This document shows, piece by piece, positions 34,423 to 46,461 of a stretch of 64,000 bases of DNA. A model generated the notes under the pieces. The model saw nothing but the letters and a program-made list of their open reading frames with translations, was not told where the DNA came from and did no database searches. The position numbers were made by a program, and so were the translations under genes. Every line of letters begins with the position of its first letter. Position 1 is the first letter of the stretch. The DNA comes from Microbacterium sp. W4I4 (GTDB taxonomy: Bacteria; Actinomycetota; Actinomycetes; Actinomycetales; Microbacteriaceae), in NCBI RefSeq assembly GCF_030816235.1, contig NZ_JAUSXT010000001.1, forward strand, positions 1,488,001 to 1,552,000. The letters run 5' to 3'.

Positions 34423-35625
34423 TCACCCTTCGGGAATCGTGATGGGTGATCCGAGGTCGGCGGCCGGATCGGCACCCTGATCACTCGGGTCTGTCGGAGT
34501 CGGAGTGGGCGATGGGTCTGGCGTCGAATTCCTCGGCGGATTCTGCTGCTGCTCGCGTCTACGCTCCTCCTCACGCAACTGATCCGCGCGCACGCGGTCC
34601 TGATGCACCTGGTCGGCGACGAGCTCGATGAGGGCGGTGCGATAGCCCGACAGCGTCGCAAGGCCATCCGGCGTCGTGAGGTCGGCGGCGGCAACGGCTC
34701 CCGCGGCCACGGTCAAGGCGTCCTTGACATCCTGACCGGCATCCGGATTGTCGTCGATCGCCGCCTGGGTCGTCGGGACGAACGTCGCAGTGAAGGTCTT
34801 CAGCTGCGAGGCGAAGGCCTCGCCGCGGGACTGCACGGCGGCGCGCACCTCGCGCGCAGACGCCGTGGCACGATCCAGCTCGGTCAATTGCAGCTGAGCC
34901 GCGTCGATCGCCGCAGCGACCGAGGTGAGCGATCCCTTGTCCATGCTCTTGCGCTTGTAGGCATCGGGTAGCGACGGCGGTTCGACGGCCGCGAGGTCCT
35001 TGCGATACCCGTCGACGGCGGCGAGCGCGGCATCCAGCGCCTTGCCGTCGGCGATCGGAATCGTCCCGGCATCCGCGGGCGGCTCGCTCTGACCGGGCGG
35101 GATGTCTTCGGGATCGGGTGCCTCACGCACAGCCTCCAGCGCCGTTCGCAGGGCCGCGGCCTGCGCGTCGGCGGCGGCGATGTCGTCCGCGATCTGGGTC
35201 TGTCCCTCCACCAGACGCGCTTCGACGCTGCTGATCGTCCGCTCATCGGCGGTGAGCACTCCCAGCGCTTCGCTCGCCGGGCTGGCCGTCGCCGCCTGCA
35301 TCCCCCCGACGACCCCCGCGGTGACCACTGCGACGACGGCGAGCGCGACGACGCCGACATTCAGGAGGTCGATCCGTCGGCGAACGGGCTTCTGCTTACC
35401 CTGCGGCCCCGGCGACGCCGACCGCGTGGGTTTCGCGTCGGCGGCGGCCTGGTTGACCAGACTCACCAGTGCAGGGCGCGAGGAGGCCCGATGGGTCAGA
35501 TCGAGGTCGGCACGACGGTCACCGAAGAGCTGATCGAGCCGGCGCATCGTGTGGTGGTCGTCGAGCACCACCTGCGCGTCGCGATGCTCTTTCGCGTCGG
35601 GAAAGATGTCGTCAAGAGTGCTCAT
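34423..35625 (-). CDS. Hypothetical single-pass membrane protein with coiled coil
   Basis: 400 residues from MSTLDDIFPDAKEHRD. Residues 1-85 are cytoplasmic and charged; one membrane helix (VGVVALAVVAVVTAGVVGGM) at about 90-110 follows; then a long extracytoplasmic Ala/Asp/Gln-rich helical region likely to form a coiled coil; the C terminus is Pro/Thr/Ser-rich (PDPSPTPTPTDPSD). No known domain recognised. It lies 79 bases upstream of the WbpM-like gene on the same strand and is divergent from the BY-kinase gene with 103 bases between. A structural or anchoring role in polysaccharide export is possible. Confidence 0.7.
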   Translation of the reverse strand: MSTLDDIFPDAKEHRDAQVVLDDHHTMRRLDQLFGDRRADLDLTHRASSRPALVSLVNQAAADAKPTRSASPGPQGKQKPVRRRIDLLNVGVVALAVVAVVTAGVVGGMQAATASPASEALGVLTADERTISSVEARLVEGQTQIADDIAAADAQAAALRTALEAVREAPDPEDIPPGQSEPPADAGTIPIADGKALDAALAAVDGYRKDLAAVEPPSLPDAYKRKSMDKGSLTSVAAAIDAAQLQLTELDRATASAREVRAAVQSRGEAFASQLKTFTATFVPTTQAAIDDNPDAGQDVKDALTVAAGAVAAADLTTPDGLATLSGYRTALIELVADQVHQDRVRADQLREEERRREQQQNPPRNSTPDPSPTPTPTDPSDQGADPAADLGSPITIPEG

Positions 35626-35728
35626 ACCTGGTTCCGGGATCGAGTGCCTGCGGGCGGGTGCGCCGTCAGCCGATATCCTCAGACGATACCCGGGGTACCT
35701 GCCCGGTGTCTGGATCAACGGGAGCAGC

Positions 35729-37129
35729 ATGGATCTTCGCGACCTCATCCGCGTCGCTCGACGCCAGATGGCCGTGCTCGTCGCCGCCACCATCATCGGT
35801 CTGTGCGGCGGTCTGATCTACTCGATGCTCACCCCCGAGCGCTACCAGGCATCCGTGCAGCTGATGATCACCGTCGACACCGCCGACGCGTCCACGACGG
35901 GCGAGCTGAACCTGGCCAACAGTTATGCCGTGCAGGTGGCCGAGAGCTACCGCGCCGTGCTGAACAGCACCCTCGTGCTGCGCCCGGTCATCGAAGACCT
36001 CGGGCTGGGCTACACCGCCGGCGCTCTGGCCTCCAAAGTGACGACGAGCCTCGCCCCCCGCGGCGTGATCATCACCGCCACCGTCAGCGACGGCAACCCC
36101 GGGCAGGCGGCGCGCATCGCCAATGCGATCGGCGAGAGCTTCAGCACCGTCATCGCCGATCAGGTCGAGCGTCGCGATGAGGCGACCGCCTACACCGTCA
36201 AGATCGTCACGGTGCAGCCCGCGAGCGTGCCAGTCACACCCGCAGCGCCGAATGTGCCCCTCTCGATCACCCTGGGCGCGATCCTCGGACTTGCGGTCGG
36301 CATCGGCCTCGCGCTGCTGCGCACCGTGCTCGACCGGCGAATCCGCACCCTCGACGACGTCGACAAGGCGGTCGACGCGCCCGTGATCGGCGGTGTTCCG
36401 TTCGACGCCACGTCATCCAGCCGCCCGCTCGCAGTCACCAGCGACCCGCACGATCCGCGCGCCGAGGCCTACCGCACCATCCGCACCAACCTGCGGTTCC
36501 TGTTCCCGCCGAACGAGGTCGGCGTCTTCGTCGTCACCAGCGCCGGACCCTCCGAAGGCAAGTCGACCACCGCGGCCAACCTGGCGATCGCGCTGAGCGA
36601 GTCGGGATATCGCGTCGCGCTCATCGATGCCGATCTGCGCAAGCCACGCGTCGCCGGCCTGTTCGGTGTGGAGGGCACGATCGGACTGACCGACGTTCTG
36701 GTCGGCCGAGTCAGCATCTCGGACGTGATGCAGCGCTGGGGTCGGGGAACGCTGTTCCTGCTGCCGGCGGGCACTCGTCCGCCGAATCCCGCCGAGATGC
36801 TGGGGTCATCGGCGATGGAGATGCTCGTCCTCGACCTCAAGGCGGCGTTCGACGTGGTGATCATCGATGCTCCCCCGGTGCTGCCGGTGACGGATGCCGC
36901 CGTCATCTCGCGCATCGCCACCGGGGTGCTGCTGGTGGCGGCAGCCGGAGCGACCACCACCGACCACCTCTCCGCCGCCGCAGAGCGGATCCACACAGCG
37001 GATTCCCGTGTGCTCGGCACGATCATCACCATGCTGCCCACCCGCGGAGCAGACAAGACCGCCTATGGTCGATACGGCTACAGCGCCGCGCACGCGGGGT
37101 CGACCACGTCTCACAGCACACATGTGTGA
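35729..37129 (+). CDS. Wzz/BY-kinase fusion, second copy
   Basis: 466 residues from the ATG after GGGAGCAGC; upstream codons are not coding-like. Wzz domain with helices at about residues 15-34 and 178-197; then BY-kinase with Walker A SAGPSEGKSTTAANLA, Walker A' VALIDADLRKP and Walker B VVIIDAPPVLP. Tail: TAYGRYGYSAAHAG, three Tyr available for autophosphorylation. Its own LMW-PTP partner may be the one at 10.7 kb. It is followed 88 bases later by a close relative (third copy), so the pair probably arose by duplication. Confidence 0.9.
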   Translation: MDLRDLIRVARRQMAVLVAATIIGLCGGLIYSMLTPERYQASVQLMITVDTADASTTGELNLANSYAVQVAESYRAVLNSTLVLRPVIEDLGLGYTAGALASKVTTSLAPRGVIITATVSDGNPGQAARIANAIGESFSTVIADQVERRDEATAYTVKIVTVQPASVPVTPAAPNVPLSITLGAILGLAVGIGLALLRTVLDRRIRTLDDVDKAVDAPVIGGVPFDATSSSRPLAVTSDPHDPRAEAYRTIRTNLRFLFPPNEVGVFVVTSAGPSEGKSTTAANLAIALSESGYRVALIDADLRKPRVAGLFGVEGTIGLTDVLVGRVSISDVMQRWGRGTLFLLPAGTRPPNPAEMLGSSAMEMLVLDLKAAFDVVIIDAPPVLPVTDAAVISRIATGVLLVAAAGATTTDHLSAAAERIHTADSRVLGTIITMLPTRGADKTAYGRYGYSAAHAGSTTSHSTHV

Positions 37130-37217
37130 GAATCGAAGGACGTGGGGACGATGCATCACAGGCACTGGGGACAACTGAAACACAGACACCGGGTCTGGAA
37201 CTGAGGAGAACGAACGC

Positions 37218-38657
37218 GTGGAGCTTCGCGACTACGTCCGCATCCTGCACAAGAACTGGATCCTGATCCTGATCCTTCTTGTGCTGGGTCTCGCGGGAGG
37301 CGCCGGATATGCGGCGCTGCAGGCACCCAAGTACGTCGCCTCGACACAGCTGTACGTGTCGGTGCGCACGGAGGGAGCCGCCACAGGCGACCTCGTGCAG
37401 GGCACGACCTTCGCGCGGCAGATGGTGACCAGCTACGTTGACGTCGTCAACACCGCCCTCGTGCTCGATCCGGTGATCGAGCAACTCAAGCTGGACACCA
37501 CCGTCGCCGCCCTCGCACCCCGAGTCAGCGCGACCACGCCGCTCAACACCGTGCTGATCGACATCTCCGTGACCGACGGCGATGCCGAACGCGCCGCGAA
37601 GATCACCAACGCGGTCGCCGAGAGCTTCACCGGCGTGGTGCAGGGCAAGCTCGAGGCGCGCGCCGAATCCGCCGACGCGAGCCCCGTGCTGGTCACGATC
37701 ACCGAGCCCGCCGTCGCGCCGAAGTCTCCGTCGAGCCCGAACGTGCGGATGCTGATCCTGCTCGGCGGACTGCTGGGCCTGGCCGTCGGCATCGGCCTGG
37801 CCATGCTGCGCACGGTGCTAGACACTCGCATCCACACGCTGCATGACCTCGAAGACATCACCGAGCGGCCCATGCTCGGCGGCATCGCGAATGACCCCGA
37901 TGCGCCCAAGCGCCCGCTGATCATGCACGCCGACCCGCACAGCCCGCGCGCCGAGTCGTTCCGCACCCTGCGCACGAACCTGCAGTTCCTCGACGTCGAG
38001 GGCGGGCCGCGCATCTTCGTGATCTCCAGCGCCGGCCCCGGCGAGGGCAAGTCCACCACCTCGGCGAACCTGGCGATCGCCCTGGCCGAGACCGGTGCCC
38101 GCGTGGCACTGATCGATGGCGACCTGCGACTGCCGCGCGTGGCCGACTACATGGGCCTGGAGGGCGGCGTCGGGCTGACCGACGTGCTCATCGGCCGGGT
38201 CGACGTGGCCGACGCCCTGCAGAAGTGGGGCAAGAACGAACTGTTCGTGCTCACCAGCGGACGCATCCCGCCGAACCCCAGCGAGCTGCTCGGCTCCACG
38301 GCCATGACGCAGGTGCTCAAGCCCCTGGGCGAGTACTTCGACTACGTGCTGATCGACGCACCGCCGCTGCTGCTCGTGACCGACGCCGCCGTGCTCGGGC
38401 GCAAGACCCGTGGCGTGATCCTGGTCGCCGCATCCGGCAAGACCAAGAAGCAGGAGCTCACCGGAGCGGTGCGCAGCCTGGCCACCGCCGGCGTCGACCT
38501 GCTCGGCACGGTCGTCACCATGCTCCCGACCAAGGGTCCGGACAGCTACGGCTACGGCAGCTACACGTACGGCGCCAAGCACGTCGTCGACCAGGCCGAG
38601 CCGGAGCTCAGCGAGGCACAGGCGAAGCCGAGGCGACGAGCCACCGCGAAGGTCTGA
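37218..38657 (+). CDS. Wzz/BY-kinase fusion, third copy
   Basis: 479 residues starting with GTG (VELRDYVRILHKNW), with GAGGAG upstream. Same architecture as its left neighbour: Wzz loop between two helices, Walker A SAGPGEGKSTTSANLA, A' VALIDGDLRLP, Walker B YVLIDAPPLLL, then a tyrosine cluster DSYGYGSYTYGAKHV and a basic tail. The extracytoplasmic loop differs from the second copy, so the two may set chain length of different polymers or form mixed complexes. The rml genes follow 38 bases downstream. Confidence 0.9.
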   Translation: MELRDYVRILHKNWILILILLVLGLAGGAGYAALQAPKYVASTQLYVSVRTEGAATGDLVQGTTFARQMVTSYVDVVNTALVLDPVIEQLKLDTTVAALAPRVSATTPLNTVLIDISVTDGDAERAAKITNAVAESFTGVVQGKLEARAESADASPVLVTITEPAVAPKSPSSPNVRMLILLGGLLGLAVGIGLAMLRTVLDTRIHTLHDLEDITERPMLGGIANDPDAPKRPLIMHADPHSPRAESFRTLRTNLQFLDVEGGPRIFVISSAGPGEGKSTTSANLAIALAETGARVALIDGDLRLPRVADYMGLEGGVGLTDVLIGRVDVADALQKWGKNELFVLTSGRIPPNPSELLGSTAMTQVLKPLGEYFDYVLIDAPPLLLVTDAAVLGRKTRGVILVAASGKTKKQELTGAVRSLATAGVDLLGTVVTMLPTKGPDSYGYGSYTYGAKHVVDQAEPELSEAQAKPRRRATAKV

Positions 38658-38695
38658 GCTAACCGCCGCGCATCCCACCATGCCACGATGGAGGG

Positions 38696-41996
<3,301 letters not shown>

Positions 41997-42127
41997 GGAG
42001 CCTGTTCTCCACATTCGACGACTGGCACGGGTTGTCCACAACCGCCGGGATTCCGACGATGGGACATCCCACTGCTTCGTAGGATCGTGACAGGCCCCGA
42101 GATTCGAGGCAGAATGGAGGCATGTAC

Positions 42128-42358
42128 ATGTCCGCCGAACTGATTGCGATCCTGAGCTGCATCGTCACGCTCGGCGTCGGCATGTTCGCGGGCTTCGCCT
42201 GGATGGTGCGACGACTTGACCGAGTCGAAGACAAGCTCGGCTCACGGATCGACGGAGTCGAACAGAAGCTCGGCGCGCTGACCGGCGAGGTGACCGATCT
42301 GAAGATTGCGGTCGCGCGATTCGAAGGACCGCCGCGGCACCTGATTCAATCGCGCTGA
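42128..42358 (+). CDS. Small membrane protein with coiled coil
   Basis: 76 residues from the ATG seven bases after GGAGG; another ATG two codons upstream sits on the Shine-Dalgarno itself. One N-terminal helix (IAILSCIVTLGVGMFAGFAW) is followed by a heptad-like charged stretch (RRLDRVEDKLGSRIDGVEQK) that predicts a coiled coil. Not recognised. It stands alone 131 bases after the rml genes and converges on the glycosyltransferase-like membrane gene. Confidence 0.7.
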   Translation: MSAELIAILSCIVTLGVGMFAGFAWMVRRLDRVEDKLGSRIDGVEQKLGALTGEVTDLKIAVARFEGPPRHLIQSR

Positions 42359-42389
42359 GCGCTGACGACGTTTGGTGAGACGCTGAGAA

Positions 42390-43841
42390 TCAGGGCGCGG
42401 CACACACCCGATAGCGCGCGCCCTCGACGAGCGTCGGAGTCTTGCAGGGGAAACCCGTCAGCCGTGGCACGCCGGCCATGGCGTTCGCATCGAACAATCC
42501 CACGTGCGCACCCGACAGCACAATTGGAGCGACCGCTGCACCCCACGGGTCCGCAGCCAGCCAGGTCGTACCGGTCTCCCGCACCCAGTCTGCGATCGGA
42601 GCGACCGCCACCCGCTGGGTGGCGAGCGTCTCGGAACGCGGCAGCGCAGTCTGCTGCACGTGTCCGACCACGCTCCACGCCAGCGACGCGCTGAGCAGAG
42701 CCACCAGAAGGGCCCCCAGAGCGCGTCTGAGGCCCCCGTGAGCGATGAGCGCCCTCGTGCCCCATACGGCGCAGATGACGAGCACAGGGAAGAAGGCAGG
42801 CACGCCGGCCGCCGGATGCCGCACCCACAGCGGAGTGTGCGCGGCCGTCGACCACCAGCCGACGAACGCGAGAGCGCCGACGGCCGACACGGCGATCAGC
42901 ATGACGGCGAGCCGATCGGCATCCGTCGCCCTGCCCCGGACCGCCAGCAGCCCGCCGACGATGAGCAGCACGCAGAGCACCGCGGTCGCGATCCCCACCC
43001 ACGACGGCACGAACCACGCCCCCGCGAGAGTCTCGAGCTTCTGCGGCACGGTGGTCGGCTGCACGTGCTGTCCGCCGCCGCGTACGAAATGCGCCAGACC
43101 GCGCAGATGCTCGACGAACTTCGCCGACCCCATCGACAGGAACGCGGCGACCTCGACGAGCAGGGTCGGCACCCCGGCCAGCACCAGCGGCAGCCACGAC
43201 CGCTTGAGCGTCTGCACGATCCGCTGCCACCCGTGCCCAGGCGCGAGCACCCACAGCGCCACCGCGAAGCCCGGCAGCGCGAGCAGCGCGATCAGCTTGG
43301 CCTGCACAGCGAGCCCCACGAGCAGCCCCGCGAGCCATGCCCGGCGCGGCAGCACCACCAGCGCCCACACCAGCAGAGCCGCCGCCGGAACCTCACCGAG
43401 CAGATCGGTGGGGCCCTGGATGGGCGAGACGCTGCCGAGCCCGTTGAACGCCAGCGGCACGGACGCGGCCAGGAGCGCCGCCCAGCGGCCGGCGGTGCGC
43501 CGCCCGAGCACGATCAGTCCGGCGATCAAGGCGATCCAGAACGCCAGCGGGATCATGCGGGCGCCGATCACGGCATCCGCCCCGAAAGCCAGCACCGCCG
43601 TCACCGGCAGCAGCACGGTCGGCCCGGTGGAGATGCGCGGATCGAACAGGGTCAGCGTCGAGCCCGACAGTGCACCGTCGCTGGCGTAGCCGAGCCCGGC
43701 GAGAAGGTTGCGTGGCACGGTGAGGTTGAACGCCTCGTCCTCCCAGAAGCGGGCGCCCAGGCTGTGCTGGATCACGATCACGTGGCAGACCAGCAGCGCC
43801 GCCGCCAGCAGCCAGAAAGCGACCGTGCGGGCGAGCCTCAT
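42390..43841 (-). CDS. GT39/PMT-like membrane glycosyltransferase
   Basis: 483 residues from MRLARTVAFW, overlapping the upstream GT2 stop by four bases. About ten to twelve helices; the first extracytoplasmic loop has ARFWEDEAFNLTVPRNLL, with the acidic pair expected for GT-C enzymes that take sugars from polyprenyl phosphate. C-terminal soluble part contains ATQRVAVAPIADWV. With the GT2 and GtrA genes beside it, it forms a classical set for periplasmic-face glycosylation: GT2 charges the lipid, GtrA-like protein helps flipping, and this enzyme transfers. The acceptor is unknown. Confidence 0.78.
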   Translation of the reverse strand: MRLARTVAFWLLAAALLVCHVIVIQHSLGARFWEDEAFNLTVPRNLLAGLGYASDGALSGSTLTLFDPRISTGPTVLLPVTAVLAFGADAVIGARMIPLAFWIALIAGLIVLGRRTAGRWAALLAASVPLAFNGLGSVSPIQGPTDLLGEVPAAALLVWALVVLPRRAWLAGLLVGLAVQAKLIALLALPGFAVALWVLAPGHGWQRIVQTLKRSWLPLVLAGVPTLLVEVAAFLSMGSAKFVEHLRGLAHFVRGGGQHVQPTTVPQKLETLAGAWFVPSWVGIATAVLCVLLIVGGLLAVRGRATDADRLAVMLIAVSAVGALAFVGWWSTAAHTPLWVRHPAAGVPAFFPVLVICAVWGTRALIAHGGLRRALGALLVALLSASLAWSVVGHVQQTALPRSETLATQRVAVAPIADWVRETGTTWLAADPWGAAVAPIVLSGAHVGLFDANAMAGVPRLTGFPCKTPTLVEGARYRVCAAP

Positions 43842-44632
43842 GGCCTGCGGTTCTCCAGGCGGAGGCTGCGCAGCGGCGCCCCCGGGCGCAGCGACAGACG
43901 CCACGCTTCGCGCAGCGCCTCCGCGACGAACTTCCGCAGCCGCGGCGGCGGCACAAGGGCCTTCACTCCCCCGCCCCACATGGTCCCCTGCGTGGACGAA
44001 CCACGACGTGGAATGCTGCGCACGGCCACATACCGCACGACGAAACCGCCACGAGCCTCGGCCAGCGAGAAGTGCACGTGCGGCACCAGCGCATCGGCCG
44101 GCACGGCATCCATCAGCATCCGCAGTGCTGCCGGCCGGTAGGCGCGCAGCGGCGTGTTCACGTCGGGAACCCGGTGCCGCGCGACCGCGGCGATCATCAG
44201 ACCCACCGCTCCGGTCAGCACACGGCGGTACCAGGGGTCGGTGCGACTGTGGCGCACGCCATGAACGACATCCGCCCCGGTGCCCTCGATCGCGTTCACC
44301 AGACGGGCGAAGTCAGGGCCGAGGAACTGCCCGTCGCCGTCGACGTGCACGAGCAGATCGGGATCCAGCGCCAGACCCGCACGGTACGCCGCCAGCGCCG
44401 TCGGCCCGTGGCCGCGGTTCTGCGCCTGCGGCTCCACCTGCACGTCCTGGATTCCCGTGAGCGCGGCGACTGTGGCATCCGTCGACCGGTCGTCCGCGAC
44501 GACGAAGGTGACCCGATCGGCGAGCGGCGCGACGTGCTCGCGGATCTCGTCGATGAACCCGCGGATACCCTCGGCCTCGTTGTAGGCGGGCATCACGATG
44601 GCGAGATGAGCTGCGGACACACGGTTCCTCAC
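43838..44632 (-). CDS. GT2 polyprenyl-phosphate sugar synthase-like
   Basis: 264 residues; GTG start, with a second GTG (VSAAHLAIV) four codons in. LAIVMPAYNEAEGIRGFIDE, VVADDRSTDATVAAL and VHVDGDGQFLGPDF are the GT-A motifs of DPM1/ArnC/GtrB-like enzymes that load a sugar onto polyprenyl phosphate. It lacks the C-terminal membrane helices of GtrB, ending in a basic tail. It is divergent from the GtrA-like gene with 49 bases between, and coupled by ATGA to the GT39-like gene. Confidence 0.85.
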   Translation of the reverse strand: MRNRVSAAHLAIVMPAYNEAEGIRGFIDEIREHVAPLADRVTFVVADDRSTDATVAALTGIQDVQVEPQAQNRGHGPTALAAYRAGLALDPDLLVHVDGDGQFLGPDFARLVNAIEGTGADVVHGVRHSRTDPWYRRVLTGAVGLMIAAVARHRVPDVNTPLRAYRPAALRMLMDAVPADALVPHVHFSLAEARGGFVVRYVAVRSIPRRGSSTQGTMWGGGVKALVPPPRLRKFVAEALREAWRLSLRPGAPLRSLRLENRRP

Positions 44633-44681
44633 AGTACGACGAGAGCGGACGGTCGCACTCCCCCGGTATTCTAAGGGAGCT

Positions 44682-45128
44682 ATGAAGATTCACCCCCGAC
44701 TGCGTCGGCTCGCCTCTGTCGGGAGTCGCTTCCTCGTCGTGGGCGGACTCAGCACCGTCATCGAGATCGCCGTGTTCAACCTGCTGGTCTACGCGATGGG
44801 CGTCGACGTGGTGTGGGCCAAGATCATCGCCTCACTCGTCGCCCTGATCAACGCCTACTTCGGCAACCGGGAGTGGACCTTCCGCAACCGCGACCGCCGC
44901 GGGCGCGTGAACGAACTCGTGCTGTTCCTGCTCACCAACGCCGCCTGCACCGGCCTGGGAGCACTGCTGCTGTGGGCCGGAGTGCAGGCCGTGAGCGCAT
45001 TCCAAGGCCATGCCGCCGGGCCGTTCGCGGTCAACATCGTCAACCTCGCGAGCATCGCCATCGTCGTGCTCGTGCGCTTCGTGCTCTACCACTGGGTGGT
45101 GTTCCGCGTCAGCGCGTCCAAGCGCTGA
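44682..45128 (+). CDS. GtrA family membrane protein
   Basis: 148 residues, four membrane helices. FLVVGGLSTVIEIAVFNLL, AKIIASLVALINAYFGNREW and TFRNRD give the GtrA signature (G-G-x-x-T, N-x-x-x-x-R-x-W-T-F). Proteins of this family are thought to help move polyprenyl-phosphate sugars across the membrane. Divergent from the GT2 gene. Confidence 0.9.
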   Translation: MKIHPRLRRLASVGSRFLVVGGLSTVIEIAVFNLLVYAMGVDVVWAKIIASLVALINAYFGNREWTFRNRDRRGRVNELVLFLLTNAACTGLGALLLWAGVQAVSAFQGHAAGPFAVNIVNLASIAIVVLVRFVLYHWVVFRVSASKR

Positions 45129-45157
45129 GGCGGGGCCTGTCGCATACTCGTACGCTG

Positions 45158-45772
45158 TCAGAGTCGCCGCACGGTGATGTCCGTCTGAGCCCCGTAGGGG
45201 ATCGCAGCCTGGACCCACTTCCGTCGCCACTGCGCCAGGAGCTTCTGGTCGTCTTTTCCCGGCTTCGCAAGTCTCGAGATCAGCTTGAACATCTCCTCGA
45301 CGTAACCAGGAATCGCTACCACTTCGCCTGCCGTGGCTTCAGCGAGAATCCGCAACGCAAGGTCCGCATCGACTCCCTCCTTGAGGAGTGCAAGGATCTC
45401 GCGGGCGTCCTTCGCGCCTTTCTCGGAATGCGATCGGTCGAGTAAGTCGGCGAGCTTCGTCACGGCGTGAGCCTCGACTGTCAGCAGGAGCCACGGCGGC
45501 GCGATCTCACGATCGACGTGGTTCGCGAGCGCTTCGACCCGCAACCGCAGGCGCATTCCGAGCTGGGATTCGTGCGGAATGTAGATGTCCAGGTGCACGC
45601 CCTCGAGCTCACCACTGAACTTCCGCCCTTGGTGGACGGTATTGTCAGAGATTTCCGGAACGACCTGGTGGATTCTGTGCCGGCCCCTGTTCAGCCATGA
45701 GCCTTCTGGTCCCAGTCCGCTTCGCTGAACAGTTGTCGATGCAGCGCCATCCGGAACTCGGTGGCCTGCCAC
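45158..45772 (-). CDS. Possible nucleotidyltransferase-like partner of an AbiEi-type protein (start uncertain)
   Basis: 204 residues from the ATG at 45772, but the first 28 or so overlap the upstream gene by 82 bases and look out of frame; no ATG, GTG or TTG follows until GTG in GVHLDIYIP. The coding-like part has VHLDIYIPHESQLGMRLRL, LTVEAHAVTKLADLLDRSHS and GAKDAREILALL, which I associate with small proteins paired with AbiEi-like regulators (AbiEii-type partner). No G-S-x-D-x-D motif is seen, so the N-terminal nucleotidyltransferase core may be lost or absent. It could be a truncated gene. Confidence 0.5.
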   Translation of the reverse strand: MAGHRVPDGAASTTVQRSGLGPEGSWLNRGRHRIHQVVPEISDNTVHQGRKFSGELEGVHLDIYIPHESQLGMRLRLRVEALANHVDREIAPPWLLLTVEAHAVTKLADLLDRSHSEKGAKDAREILALLKEGVDADLALRILAEATAGEVVAIPGYVEEMFKLISRLAKPGKDDQKLLAQWRRKWVQAAIPYGAQTDITVRRL

Positions 45773-46317
45773 CCTGGAAGCGCGAACAGGTCAGCATATG
45801 TCTGCGCCCGGCTCGCATATCCCGAACTCCACGTCCGGCGCGCAACCGCATCCCGGACGACGACACGTACTTCGTCACCGGGAGGAAGAGTTGTCGCCGG
45901 ATCTCCGTCTGACTCCTGATCGACGTACACCAGCCGGATCCCTACTGCGGCTACGGTGTTCCTGCCCCCCAGCCAGTGGACCGCGGCGTCGGCCCCACCT
46001 ACTGTCACGCTCTCGGGGTCTTCAGCCAATAGGTCGTTGATCGCTGCGGCCGTCGTCATGGCGAGAGTGTCGTTGACGAGGTTGCGATAGCCGCTCATCT
46101 GAATCAGGATCTTCTCCGGCGAGAGCACCGTAAGCCCTCCGCGGCGCCGTATCGACACCGCGCCGATGTCGACGAGCCGTCGAAGCGCATGGTGCGCGTT
46201 TCCGCTGGTGAGGTCAGCCATGTCGGCCAGCGTCGTGACATCGGGCCACTCCCGCCGGCCGTCGAGCGCCGCGTCGGCAAGCGTGCGCCAGAGCCTTTCC
46301 GTCTGCTTCACAATCAC
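45691..46317 (-). CDS. AbiEi-like winged-helix regulator / putative antitoxin
   Basis: 208 residues from a GTG preceded by AGGTGA. An N-terminal winged helix (VTTLADMADLTSGNAHHALR, LVDIGAVSIRRRGGLTVLSP) is followed by a C-terminal domain ending with ASRAQTYADLFALPGWQATE, reminiscent of the AbiEi antitoxin C-terminal domain. AbiEi proteins repress their own operon by binding inverted repeats. A double dyad starts 11 bases upstream, which suits autoregulation. It is followed by the possible partner protein. Family call is moderate. Confidence 0.6.
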   Translation of the reverse strand: MIVKQTERLWRTLADAALDGRREWPDVTTLADMADLTSGNAHHALRRLVDIGAVSIRRRGGLTVLSPEKILIQMSGYRNLVNDTLAMTTAAAINDLLAEDPESVTVGGADAAVHWLGGRNTVAAVGIRLVYVDQESDGDPATTLPPGDEVRVVVRDAVARRTWSSGYASRAQTYADLFALPGWQATEFRMALHRQLFSEADWDQKAHG

Positions 46318-46327
46318 AGCTCACCTG

Positions 46328-46374
46328 GAAAAGCTTGATTCTGGATCAAGTTTTTCCTTGATTCTGAATTGAGG
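46328..46374 (-). promoter_or_regulatory. Double dyad operator upstream of the AbiEi-like gene
   Basis: CTTGATTCTGGATCAAG (46334-46350) is a perfect six-base dyad around five bases. CTTGATTCTGAATTGAG (46357-46373) is a diverged copy. Their starts are 23 bases apart, about two helical turns. GGAAAA and TTTTCC flank the first dyad and also pair. The segment is AT-rich against its GC-rich surroundings and lies just before the start of the regulator gene. Confidence 0.65.
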
Positions 46375-46413
46375 TTTTCCTGCTCCAGGGCTGTTCACCC
46401 CACCGAAACGAAT

Positions 46414-46445
46414 GAAGGCGGCCACCCCGGAGGGAAGCCGCCTTC
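46414..46445 (-). terminator. Hairpin after glmM
   Basis: GAAGGCGGC and GCCGCCTTC form a perfect nine-base stem around a 14-base loop, 17 bases past the glmM stop. On the minus strand the stem is followed by ATTCGTTTCG, only moderately T-rich. Confidence 0.65.
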
Positions 46446-46461
46446 AGACGTGTTCTGCGGT

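Noticed and set aside
42504..44141. 545-codon + strand frame
   Set aside because: Antisense to the GT39-like and GT2 genes; composition of Arg, Gln and His is that of a shadow frame.
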